64,000 nt of DNA from Amorphophallus konjac (lineage: Eukaryota > Streptophyta > Magnoliopsida > Alismatales > Araceae): assembly GCA_022559845.1 (NCBI GenBank), contig CM040128.1, positions 75,331,247 through 75,395,246 on the forward strand, written 5' to 3'. The position numbers were made by a program, and so were the translations under genes. The notes under the pieces are model-generated. The model had not been told where the DNA came from, searched no databases, and saw nothing but the letters and a program-made list of their open reading frames with translations. Below, one piece after another: positions 11,893 to 21,082 of the stretch. Position 1 is the stretch's first letter; each line of letters starts with the position of its first letter.

Positions 11893-12625
11893 TATAGACT
11901 TCGTGCTTCAATTTATAGACTTCGTGCCCCAGTGTATAGACTTAGGCCAGCCAACGTGTAGACTTCGTGATGGCCAGTGTATAGACTTGGGCCAGCCAAC
12001 GTATAGACTTCACGTTGCAATGTATAGACTTGTCCAACGTATAGACTTTGGGCTTGGCAACGTATAGACTTCAAGCTGCAGCCAAAGGTGCAATGTACAG
12101 ACTTCATGTCTTGGCCAATGTATAGACTTTGGGGCCAGCCAACGTATAGACTTCATGATGGCCAGTGTATAGACTTTGGGCCAGCCAATGTACAGACTCT
12201 ATGCTACAACGTACAGACTTTGGGCTTGGCACCGTATAGACTTTGAACAGTAACGTGCAGACTTGGAGCTGGCCAACGTACAGACTTTGGGCTGGCCAAT
12301 GTATGGACTTTGAGCTCCAATGTATAGACTTTGAGCTGCAATGTACGGACCTTGAATTGCCAATGTACAGACTTTGGGCCAGCCAATGTACAGACCTCAT
12401 GTTACAACGTACAGACTTTGGGCCAGCCAATGTACAGACTTCATGTTATAACGTACAGACTTTGGGCCAGCCAACGTATAGACTTCATGTTACAGCGTCC
12501 AGACTTTGGGCTTGGCAACGTATAGACTTCACGATGGCCAGTGTATAGACTTTGAGCGGCCAATGTACAGACTCCATGCTGGTCGAATAGGTAACGTGTA
12601 GACTTGAGGTTGGGGAACGTACAGG
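11893..12625 (+). repeat. GTATAGACTT array in the B-family LTR
   Basis: About 33 copies of CAAYGTAYAGACTT are spaced irregularly at 18-30 bp, often joined by TGGGCCAGCC. Substitutions within the motif are mostly C/T at two positions. The matching array in the 3' LTR is 55238-55975. The same 14-mer, reversed, recurs in the LTRs of the unrelated Copia-like element TG. Confidence 0.8.
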
Positions 12626-12627
12626 CT

Positions 12628-12652
12628 TTATATATATATATATATATATATC
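12628..12652. repeat. TA microsatellite
   Basis: A run of TA dinucleotides follows the GTATAGACTT array. The run is shorter in the 3' LTR copy (55977-55991). Confidence 0.8.
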
Positions 12653-12924
12653 CCCCTCCTTCACCGACCCACTCTCTCCAGCCCCCAGCAGTACACCCCC
12701 CCCCAGCCTCCAACGGTACACCCCCATTGCCTCCAGCGGTACACCCCTCCAGCTTCCAGCGGTACACCCTGTTTCCTTCGCCGGCACACCATATACATAT
12801 ATACATACGCATATATATGGCTCGATAAGGGCATCAACACTATCAAATAAATTAACAGAAATTACGCTAATTCAAGAACTCCAAATGCGCAACATCAACA
12901 ACAATAAAAGAGGTGGGAGGGGTA

Positions 12925-12972
12925 ATAAAAAAATAAAAAAATAATAATAACAATAATAATAATAATAACACT
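12925..12972. repeat. AAT-rich microsatellite
   Basis: An A-rich tract followed by repeated AATAAT triplets within the LTR. A slightly shorter version lies at 56267-56305. Confidence 0.7.
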
Positions 12973-13646
12973 AACGAACAAAAGGAAGAGAAATCATCCA
13001 GGATAGATGCATGAAGAAGTAATAAACAGCCAAGGAAAGAAGAAAACATATAACCAAGAAAATTCCAGATAAAAGACGCCGGGGCCCACTCTGCAGCCCT
13101 ATTTCCCCCGGCGACCCAGGGCAAAAGGAACAACGACGCCGCCTTTTCAGGTCAAGCTCGAGTCTTGGGAATTATCCCGATATAGCCGAGTTCTGGCCTA
13201 ATCTCGGGCCGACATCCTAATCGGATCAGATTTGTTTCTCGTTCCGGACGCCCTCCGGGTCATCACTAAAATTGCCGGGTGCTCGGCAGACACTTGAACG
13301 GATTTGTCTCGGCTTTTCCTGTTGCGTTTCCATCACGGACCCATGTCCGAATATAAAAAGGTCCACGAGTGACCGACATGGCCAGTGGCTCGCATCCTAA
13401 TGCGTACTTTGGTGTGATTTTCTCCTGTCTCTTTCTCGCACAATTAGTACTATTCTTTTCGGCCGCGGGGCCCCTAATTTCGGTAATTAATCAAGGGTAT
13501 TCCCTCATATGGGGGATGTAAATGACGTCGTGACCTTTATGGCGCGACGGGATTCGGTCCCGACACGAACTACATAATCATCTGACGAAGTCAGATCGAG
13601 CGCACCATGGGCTCTTCGGAGCCCGAACAAATTGTCACTCCGGTGA

Positions 13647-13657
13647 CTGGCACGCCC
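13647..13657 (+). promoter_or_regulatory. U5 copy of the primer-site 5' half (B-family LTR)
   Basis: CTGGCACGCCC follows the hairpin GTCACTCCGGTGAC. Further copies of this arrangement lie at 29104, 56983, 3159 (A) and, on the reverse strand, 13980 (X) and 48558 (S). Confidence 0.5.
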
Positions 13658-13720
13658 ACGCACTCAATAAACCGAATAAAAGAAAGAAGATAATAATAAG
13701 TGCCGAAAAGTGCGTCCACA

Positions 13721-13891
13721 AAGCCCCGCTATCTCACAACATGAGCTAGCAATCGATCCTGAAGCTGAGCCGGTGAAGCAACCACCGCGGCGCATGAGGC
13801 CAGAGCTCATCACCCAAATTTGTGCTGAAGTCGACAAGCTCATTGACGTGGGATTTGTTGAAGAAAACCAGTACACCACATGGCTGGCGAA
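13721..13891 (+). pseudogene. Duplicated fragment of element A RT (start of RT domain)
   Basis: This 171 bp piece repeats 57057-57227 with three differences, all transitions (A for G twice, T for C once). It encodes the spacer/RT start (LAIDPEAEPVKQPPRRMRPE through YTTWLAN). It follows the LTR at 9519-13720 exactly as the right flank of an insertion should. It then joins, at a TAT shared by both sides (13892-13894), a truncated B LTR. It is the key evidence for recombination between two alleles of the B insertion. Confidence 0.85.
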
Positions 13892-13907
13892 TATTTCCCC
13901 CGGGGAC
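13892..13907 (+). repeat. Truncated 5' LTR of element B, left fragment
   Basis: TTTCCCCCGGGGAC equals part of the LTR at 56438-56451. LTR X interrupts it after GGGAC, and it resumes at 28573. More than 3.5 kb of the 5' part of this LTR is missing. Confidence 0.75.
13903..13907 (+). repeat. Target-site duplication GGGAC of LTR X, left copy
   Basis: The matching copy is at 28568-28572; the empty site in the other LTR copy reads CCCCGGGGACCCAGGG. Confidence 0.85.
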
Positions 13908-13979
13908 TGTGGACGCAGATTTTATCTTGTTTCATTGTATTATTTATTTATATTTTTATTTGGATTTTTGATTTATTAG

Positions 13980-14130
13980 GCGTGCCAGTCACCGGGGTGA
14001 CAATTTTATTATGCGCTCGACTTGACTTGGTCAGCCGATTGTGAAGTCCGAGTCGGGACCTGAAGCCCGTCATACCATAAAGGCTATGACGTTAATTACG
14101 CCCTTCTAAAGAAGGACAACCCTTGATTAA
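13980..14130 (-). repeat. U5-like conserved end of LTR X
   Basis: On the minus strand this shares ordered words with the LTR ends of A, B and S: TTAATCAAGGG, GTAATTAACGTCATAGCC, TTTATGGT, a GTCACCCCGGTGAC hairpin, then ACTGGCACGCC. Confidence 0.6.
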
Positions 14131-14604
14131 ACGCCAAAATAGGAGGCCTCGAGAGGCAAACATGTATTCATGTGCACAAAATGGAACTTCATACCAGAGC
14201 CAGGAAGGCGGGCAAGATAACAACATCAGCTGTAGAAGCAGACGGTATCGTTAAGTCAACGGCTCAGAGACGATATCGTTAAGTCAGCGGTTCAAAGACT
14301 GAGCCGTGGCCATGATGGAGGTTTAAAGCATCGATCAGTATTTCGACAGCATTTCCCCTTTATCTGGATTATGCCCAGGGGGAAATAGGCTATCACCCAC
14401 GGAGTGCCGGGATGAAAGCCGAGAGAAAGAGAGAGGCCAAACCTCCCTACCTATATATATATGCCATGGGGCATTGTTTGATTTTCCCTTAGGGAAGCCG
14501 GCGGAACTCATGCAGTGGCATAGCCCTCCCGAGCTAAAGGGGTTACTCATAAATCCGATGCGGGACGACGGAATGTAAGTGAACGTTCAATGTTGCGCCC
14601 TCGC

Positions 14605-14668
14605 ACGTGGATCGACCTGCGCGGTCAGGTCGCGGGGATCGACCTGCCCGGTCAGGTCGCGGGGGTCA
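14605..14668. repeat. Direct repeat GATCGACCTGCGCGGTCAGG in LTR X
   Basis: GATCGACCTG-CGGTCAGGTCGCGGG occurs twice in tandem. One copy occurs in solo LTR S (49228-49264), which supports a close relationship between X and S. The word is an imperfect inverted repeat (CGACCTG/CAGGTCG). Confidence 0.6.
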
Positions 14669-14792
14669 AGGGGGCAGCGCCCCTTGCCGGGGTTTCCGAG
14701 GGCGGAGCCCCCGGAACAAAATTTGGATTGAAGACTCAGTAATACAATTTGAGTAGGTTATCGGTGCAGTTCAACCGTGCATAGGTTCCCGG

Positions 14793-14985
14793 CGCAAGAA
14801 GGGTGGTTCCCGGCGCGCCCAGGAGATGGGGTTCTCGGCGCGCAGGTAAGGTGGCCAAAGGGGTTCTCGGCATAGGGGCAAAGAGACGGGGTAGCTCTCG
14901 GCGCGCTGACAAGAGGGCCAAGGGGGGGCTCTCGGCGCAGCAAAGAAAAGGGGTTCTCGGCGCGGCGATGACCGCGCCGAGGTGA
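14793..14985 (-). repeat. GGCGCGCC cluster in LTR X (downstream of its promoter)
   Basis: TTCCCGGCGCG and TTCTCGGCGCG recur at 20-35 bp spacing (about eight copies). Further copies lie at 15657-15712. Upstream of the X promoter there are related groups at 28128-28218 and 26925-26960. Confidence 0.6.
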
Positions 14986-15177
14986 AAATATTGGGCCATT
15001 TGGCACCGGGAACTCCGTGAAGGTGGCGAGGAGGCCATTCCGGAGGCTCTATTTTTGGGCTTTCTTGGATTTCAGAGGGAGATTGGGGAAGGAAGAACCC
15101 AACACAGGGAGCCTCTGTCACCATTACTTGTGCACAACCCCGGGGACAACTTAATGTTGACTTTCATCATCCCAGGA

Positions 15178-15200
15178 GAATTTTGGCAGCACCCTCCCTA
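15178..15200 (-). promoter_or_regulatory. Conserved LTR block, X copy
   Basis: Minus strand: GGGAGGGTGCTGCCAAAATT. Same position relative to promoter and U5 as in the A and B LTRs. Confidence 0.45.
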
Positions 15201-16044
15201 TACTTAGCATTTGCCAGGGAATGATATAGGCTGACATCCACGGAGTGCCGGGATGAAAGCCGGAAGGTGAGGGAGCACTAAGGCTCAAAGAGACTGTACA
15301 TGTCTCTAGCATCGATCACTATTCCCCTTCTCGGAGACCGATGAAACCCTTGTAAAGACAAGGTCCACCGAACCCGCGGGGTTGCCTGTGAATCCAATTC
15401 AGGACATAAGAATGTAGGGGAGGTCCTCCCCATTGCTGTATCTCCTCGGGGCGTATATGATGGTCTCTGAACATCCTCTGTACAGATGTGTGGAGAGATT
15501 AAAGGGATTGGGGGGTGATGGTGTGAAGGTGGATCTTGGCCTGGGTTTTATTGGCCAAAGAAGGAACCTTAGCATGGGTTTTATTGGCCGGGGGGAAGCT
15601 CTCGACGTGGCTTTTATCGGCCAAGGGGTTCTCGGCGTGGCTTTTATTGGCCAAGGGGGGTTCTCGGCGCAGGGGTTCTCGGCGCGCTCGTCACCGCGCC
15701 GGGAACCTGGCGCCAGGAGGCCCCCGGGCTGTTGTGCCCCTGTGGTTTTGATGATGGTTTTGATGATTGATTGTTGATGTAAGTTAATCAAATGATGCTC
15801 AGTTTAGATTAACATATTTGATGTGAAGTCATGCTACATGTTAAACTGATGCATAAAGCATTCATTGCTGTGGTTTTAATGATTGATTTGGTTTTGATGA
15901 TTGGTGTTTGATGTGAGTCACTGTGAGTCATCCTGTTGAAATGTTCATTCAGGCTTTCATATGCTCAGTCAGTTTATTTGTTTACACTGTGAATCATTGT
16001 AATTGAAGTTTCAGACTATTATCTGCTGCATAAAGCTTTCATAT

Positions 16045-16265
16045 GCATTTACAGAGTCTATACATTGATTGGTAGTAAGTCTGCACATTGAGCGTCTCAT
16101 GGAAGTCCATACAGTGCATTGCCTTGGCTAAGTGTATACACTGTCAGTCTCATTTTGAGTCAAAGTCCATACATTGGATTGTTACTCACATCGCTTTCAG
16201 GCCTCCAAGTCTGTACACTGGCCTTCTTTCATGATATACTACACGTCTACTCATTCAACACTGGT
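16045..16265 (-). repeat. Reversed GTACAGACTT motifs in the TG LTR
   Basis: About six copies of AAGTCTRTACAYTG occur here (for example AAGTCTGTACACTGGCC at 16206). Reversed, they read CARTGTAYAGACTT, the unit of the array in the B-family LTR. The 3' LTR equivalent is about 24008-24225. Confidence 0.7.
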
Positions 16266-16299
16266 CTTCCAAGTTCTGTACAGCGTGAAGTCTCACCTC

Positions 16300-17440
16300 G
16301 TGTTGTTTCCCCTCACTAACACGAAAAGATTTCGTGTCGTCTGAGGTTATAACACTTCGTGTTGATTTCTATGCGTGACAGGATAACTTGTATGAGGTTA
16401 GACTTCGTGTCGTTTTCCTTGTCGTGTCTTCGTGTTGGTTTTGTCTTCGTGTCCTCGTGTTGTTTTAGTGTCTTCATCTTCGTGTTATTTTAGTGTTTAC
16501 GTCTTCGTGTTATTTCTGCGTTTGAGTCTTCGTGCTGTTTCTGTCCCTCTCGCCTTGGTCATACTCCGTGTCAATTCCTGTTGTCATCTTCGAGTTATTG
16601 TCACCCCGTGTCGTCCTTGTCTTCGAGTCGTTCGGATGTTCGAGCAGCTTTATACTCAAAGTTGTCTTCGTGTTTCCCGTGTACTCGTGTCTCCGTGTTG
16701 CCTTAGTGTCTCTATCTTCGTGTTGAGTTTACTTCGTGAACTCTTCTCAAAGTCAAGCACGTGTCTGTGCTGTCTCCATGTCGTTCTTACTTCGTGTCGG
16801 TTTCTATGTTTCATCACGTGTTGTGGTCAGCCCGTGTCGTTTTCACCTCGTGCTGTTCTCATGACTTCATGTCATTTTCCTTTTCAGGTCTTCGTGTCGT
16901 GTTTTCCACACCGCGTGTCGTTGTCGCTTTAGTAACCTCACCTCGTGTCGGTTACTGTTGTCTCCATGTCTTCGTGTCGTTTTTGTTCCACTGCGTGTAG
17001 AACATTGCAGCACCTCGTGTTGCTTTCTGTGTGCCACCTCGTGTCGTTTCACAGTGAACCTCGTGTCGTTTCTGTGTAAACCTCGTGTCACTTCTCTCTG
17101 TCCTCTAGTTGAATCTCGTGTCATTTTTTATGTCTACGTGTTCAACTCCGTGTCAACTTCTGTGTTCGTCTTCGTGTTGTTTTCAACTCGTGACGGTTTT
17201 TGTCATTTCACTTCGTGTCGTTTTCTTACTCTGTCTTCGTGTTGTTCTTCCTAGACCTTGTGTCTTTCGTTTGTTGAAACCATACTTCATGATTGGTTTC
17301 TGTTTTGTCTTCGTATGTACCTCGTGTCGTTCCTTTTGTAGTGCTTGTTTTGTTACAGTGACTTCGTGTCGTTTCCTTATTCTATCTTCGTGTTGTCTCC
17401 GTGTTGTTGCCGTTTGTTAGCTCGTGTTGTTTAGTTCTAA
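16300..17440 (+). repeat. TTCGTGTCGTTT array in the TG LTR
   Basis: Several dozen copies of CTTCGTGTCGTTTT and variants (CCTCGTGT, CTCCGTGT) occur at 15-40 bp spacing through 1.1 kb upstream of the TATA box. Cys/Arg/Val-rich open frames here are translations of the repeat. The 3' LTR copy spans about 24262-25400. Confidence 0.8.
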
Positions 17441-17679
17441 CCTCGTCCAGGTTTCTTCTAAAACGCTGTTCTTTTGATAAGTCTATACAGAGTTGTTCTT
17501 TAAACTGATGACTTATCCGATACTCTGTTTTACAGGTGCTTTGATCGTGAAGCTTAAGGAGGGCACGTGATCCGAGGCTGGAATGAAGCATGCTGAGAGA
17601 CTGTCACGTGGTCCGAATAATTAGGGCTGGAAATGTGGAGGTCACACGTCGTGGCTGATGCTGATGCTGCTGCTGCTGC

Positions 17680-17688
17680 TATATATAT
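17680..17688 (+). promoter_or_regulatory. TATA box of the TG 5' LTR
   Basis: TATATATA follows a CTG repeat and precedes GAGACC and a purine-rich leader. The 3' LTR counterpart is at 25633-25641. Confidence 0.55.
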
Positions 17689-18144
17689 GAGACCTTCGTC
17701 CACAGATGAAGGTGATCGAGTTGGCGAGAAGAAAACTCAATACAGAGAGCCACGATCCAGACAGAGAAGAAGAAAAAGAAAAGAAGAAGAGAAAGAGAGT
17801 GAGAAAGAGAAAGAAAGAGAGATTGAGTAAGAGATCGAGATAGCAGAGTGTGAAGAAAGGAAGAGGAAGAAGAATAGAGAAGAAGAGAGAACTAGAGTGA
17901 TAGAAGCTTCAACAGAAGATCTGTTCCTGCTGTACCGTGGATCAAATCCAGGCCAGCCAGCTCCTGCGAGAGCCACATTTGTTTTTATCTTTTCAGCCTT
18001 CTGTTGCTGGTTTCGTTTTTGTTTTTATCCATTTACTGTATTTCCGATCCTCTGTAGAGAGGTCGGGGTTCCTCCTGTGGGTTCAGGAGAAGGGAGACTT
18101 TGTGTCTTCGGTTTGCAAGTAGCTGGGTGCTACTTGTGGTTGGT

Positions 18145-18440
18145 ACCCTCCCGTGTGGAGGAAGAGAGACTTGCGTCTCTGGTTGCCTTTGACGGGGTGT
18201 CATCGGTTGTTTCCCTCCGGGTTGGAGGAAGGGAGATTGTTATCTCCGGTTGCAAGTAGCTGGGTGCTACTTGTTGATTCCCTCCGGTTTGGAGGAAGGG
18301 AGACTTGTCTCCGGTTCTGGGCTTGTGGATTCAAGTCCAGGGGTTCCCTCCAGGTCTGGAGGAAGAGAGACCTTGTGTCTCTGATTTGCTAGTGACTGGT
18401 GTCACTAGTGGTTCCCTCCGGTTGGGAGGAAGAGGGGAGG
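18145..18440. repeat. Repeated CCCTCCGG..GGAGG hairpins in the TG leader
   Basis: About five units of TTCCCTCC-GGTTTGGAGGAAGGGAGA follow one another at ~70 bp. Each can fold into a stem of 7-8 bp. They would lie in the 5' untranslated RNA. The counterpart in the 3' LTR is 26101-26396. Confidence 0.6.
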
Positions 18441-18868
18441 TTGTTCCCCTGGTCAAGCTGTTTGGCAGCATTTGTTGCAGACTGAGTCTGCTGTTTCTAG
18501 CGTGAGCTAGTGGAAGCCACACTCGGGTTGAGTGTGGGGTGGATGTAGGTCTGGAGGACCGAACCACCTAAAAATCCTCTGTGCAGTGGTCTGATTTCTC
18601 TATATGTTTTGCTTCCGCTAGATGTTTGCATAGGGGCGCTCCAAGTGGTTGATCAGATCTTGTTCTGAGTGTTTAATCCGTTGAGTGAGCGAAAGTTTAT
18701 TTGAGTGGAAGAATGGTGCTACTGCTAATTAGTCTTTCAGATTTGATACATCTGTCTAGTTAGCACTCTAGATAGTTAGTGAGCATCATAACCTTTTAAT
18801 TGGGTAAAGGTTTTTAAAGAGTTATATTCATTCACCCCCCCTCTGGATACTGCACCGAACCCATCAAT

Positions 18869-18880
18869 TGGTATCAGAGC
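18869..18880 (+). promoter_or_regulatory. Primer-binding site of TG
   Basis: TGGTATCAGAGC starts 2 nt after the LTR end. It is the standard initiator tRNA-Met site of plant Copia elements. Confidence 0.9.
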
Positions 18881-19047
18881 AGGTCTCTGATCTATCAGAT
18901 CTAACAATCTGCAGAGGATCCTGCTGATTTGTTTGGTGCTTTTCAGAGTGTGCTTTCAGTGCTCGATATTTTGTTTTATCTTGCTCATCTGTTTCTGCTG
19001 CATTCCTGTCATCTGGTCTGCGCTGTATCTGGTTGCCTCTTACTTAA

Positions 19048-20984
19048 ATGGGACGACCTCCAGTTTATGACGGTTCTAACTTGATATTTGGCTAGGAGGC
19101 CTATGTGTGTATGTAGATTCCATAGATCCCAAACTATGGAGCCTACTATCTAAAGGCCCACACAAACTGCCTCATGATGAGACCAAGTGGTCTAAAGAGG
19201 ACAGTATAAAGAACCGTGACAATGTCATAATCCTTAACATCTTAAGAGCTACAATCAACATTGATATGTACCCTTTTGCTCTCAGGTGCGCATCTGGAAA
19301 GGAGATATACGACGGAGTCATTTCTGCGCATAATCAACAAGGTGATAGCTGCTTGATGGCCAACCGGGATGATGAAGATGAGATCTCATCTCAGGTAAGC
19401 TCTGAATCAGATGGATACACTTTTGATGAATTGATAGTAATGTATGAAGATCTGTTCAAAGTATCCAAGAAATTAAAATCTGAAAATAGAGGGTTGAAAA
19501 AGAGATGTGAACAGATTAGCTTTAATGTTTCCTGTGAAAACTGTCAAAGACTAAAAACATCTCATGATATGTGCTTAGCTGATCTGAATGTGAGTAAGAA
19601 ACAAATCTCTCTATTGGAAAATAAAAATGATGAACTTACTGCCAAGATTTCTGAACTAGAAGACAAGCTGAATTCATTAGGAAATGATCAAATCTTAACT
19701 AATGAACTAGTTCAGAATGAACAAATAAGAAAGGAAAATGAAGAATTAAGGTTGCTAAATTCTGCCATGTCTGAGAGACTCTTAATGCTTGAAAAAGGGA
19801 AGAATTCAGTTGAAAATGAATGTGAGAGAGTGAGCACATTGATAAAAGAGATTGATAGCTACAAAGCCATTAATGTCTTACTTAATAAAAAGATCACAGA
19901 TTCTGAAATGATCATTTCTTCTCTCAAAAATGAAATAACTGAATTGAACAATTCTCTATCTAAGTCATTTGAAAACAAAGAAAATTCAAAGGCTGCTTCT
20001 AAGAAGAAGGTCTCTGATGAAGGTAGTAAACAGGAAGAGAGAAAAAGAATGTATACAACCTTTGTGCGTAGCTCTGAGTTAGCTAGCACTTCAGCTCTTT
20101 CTTCTAATATGCATGCTAATCAGGAAAATAAGAAAACAAAGGAGAAAAGAAAAGTTTTGAAAAAGAATGATAGCGATCAGCATGCTAAGAAAGTTCAGCC
20201 CAACAAATCTAGTACCAAAAATGTCAAATGTCTTTACTGTGGAAAGTTTGGCCATGAGATGGCTGATTGTTTTGTGATGAAGAAGGAAGAATTGAAGTAT
20301 GATAGAATTCATGCTAGGAAGCCTTCTGTGACGAAACCTTCTTCTGCTCACACCCAAAGGCATCAATGTTTTTATTGTCATAAAATAGGTCATCTCATGC
20401 ATAATTGTAGACAAATGAAATTAGATGATCTATCTGCTGTTAAAATGCATGATAAACTGTTCCATGCTAAAAATCATGCATTTCATAAAAAGAACATTCA
20501 ATCTTTTCATTGTGGAAAATTGGGCCACATGGTTAAAAATTGCTGGCATACTCAGGGAAAGAGATTCAATTCTAAACCTGTTAATTTCTATGTCAACAAA
20601 AATATTCTTGATAGAAATGACATTGGCTCCAAAGGCAAGCACCCAAGGTGCATTGAATGTGGCAAGTATGGGCATGCAGTCAATGACTGCTGGTTTGTTC
20701 AGGGAAATCATTTTAATTCCAAATTTGTAAGATTCCCTCCAAACAAAAATTTTTGGGCAGAAATAAAGCTGGTCTTAAAGAAAAGACTCTTGGTTGTTAT
20801 GAATGTGGAAAACCTGGCCACCGAGCTTCTGAATGCTGGTGGGCAGGTAATGATAAATCACAAATTCATGCTAATTATCATAGGTCTCATGCTGCTGTTG
20901 ATATGCATCATAGGACCAGAAAATCTGCTGTTTCATGTAGATACTGTGGTAAACTTGGTCACTCTATGGACAATTGTTTTCTGA
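19048..20984 (+). CDS. gag: TG Gag with coiled coil and four zinc-knuckle positions in this frame (5' end damaged)
   Basis: A Gag-like start (ATG 19048, PPVYDGSN) is cut by TAG at 19093 and a frame change before the long frame, which runs from about 19107 to 20984. Numbering from 19107, residues ~90-330 are a Lys/Glu/Leu-rich coiled coil. CCHC knuckles (CX2CX4HX4C) lie at 375-388, 421-434 and 515-528. A fourth, near residue 465, has Ser in place of the first Cys. After residue ~548 the frame loses homology: the next knuckles are in the -1 frame (20753-21082). Gag should coat the element RNA. The knuckle number is far above the one or two usual for Copia Gag. No protease follows. Confidence 0.8.
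20747..20753 (+). other. Slippery heptamer at the gag frame change in TG
   Basis: A AAT TTT read in the zero frame fits the canonical -1 frameshift pattern X XXY YYZ. A one-base slip back here leads directly into the frame holding knuckles five and six. A simple indel in the A/T run would look the same. Confidence 0.4.
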
Positions 20985-21082
20985 TGAAATCTGATGACCA
21001 TGTTGCTAAGAAACTGTTTAGAACACCTGATAGGGGTAGTGCAGGACCCAAGACTGCTTGGGTCCCTGCAAGATCATATTGA
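20753..21082 (+). CDS. TG Gag C-terminal extension in the -1 frame, two zinc knuckles
   Basis: In-frame continuation after a -1 shift. It holds CYECGKPGHRASEC (near 20793) and CRYCGKLGHSMDNC (near 20937), both complete CCHC knuckles, and ends in a short basic tail at TGA 21080. It has no start of its own, so it is either the product of frameshifting or the severed end of the Gag frame. Confidence 0.65.
   Translation: MGRNKAGLKEKTLGCYECGKPGHRASECWWAGNDKSQIHANYHRSHAAVDMHHRTRKSAVSCRYCGKLGHSMDNCFLMKSDDHVAKKLFRTPDRGSAGPKTAWVPARSY

Larger units (their letters stand above)
9519..13720 (+). repeat. Complete B-family LTR, flanked by AAGCC on both sides (solo-LTR structure)
   Basis: This 4,202 bp LTR begins TGTGGACACC and ends GCGTCCACA. 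It is nearly identical to 52851-57056; the main visible differences are a ~20 bp indel in the purine tract near 10490 and a different length of the TA microsatellite. Element A sequence lies immediately on both sides, as at a solo LTR. Contents in order: GGCACGCC-type cluster (9755-10160), TATA box (10359), purine-rich leader, second cluster (11100-11280), conserved block (11450), third cluster (11735-11875), GTATAGACTT array (11893-12625), microsatellites, and U5 end (13480-13720). I see no genuine coding region; proline/histidine-rich open frames are translations of the short repeats. Confidence 0.9.
15730..18866 (+). repeat. TG 5' LTR
   Basis: 3,137 bp, nearly identical to the 3' LTR (3,129 bp). 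Visible differences include a 6-bp GCTGAT unit near 17655, a single T at 16196, and scattered transitions. It contains reversed GTATAGACTT-like motifs (16045-16260), a large TTCGTGTCGTTT array (16300-17440), a TATA box (17680), a purine-rich leader (17755-17900) and a CCCTCCGGTTTGGAGG hairpin series (18145-18440). Confidence 0.9.

Noticed and set aside
16432..17420. Cys/Arg/Val/Ser-rich open frames in the TG LTR (also 24395-25382)
   Set aside because: They translate the TTCGTGTCGTTT array; all frames look alike and sit in an LTR.
17897..18259. Open frame with plausible start in the TG leader
   Set aside because: Spans the LTR leader and hairpin repeats; composition and position give no support for a protein.
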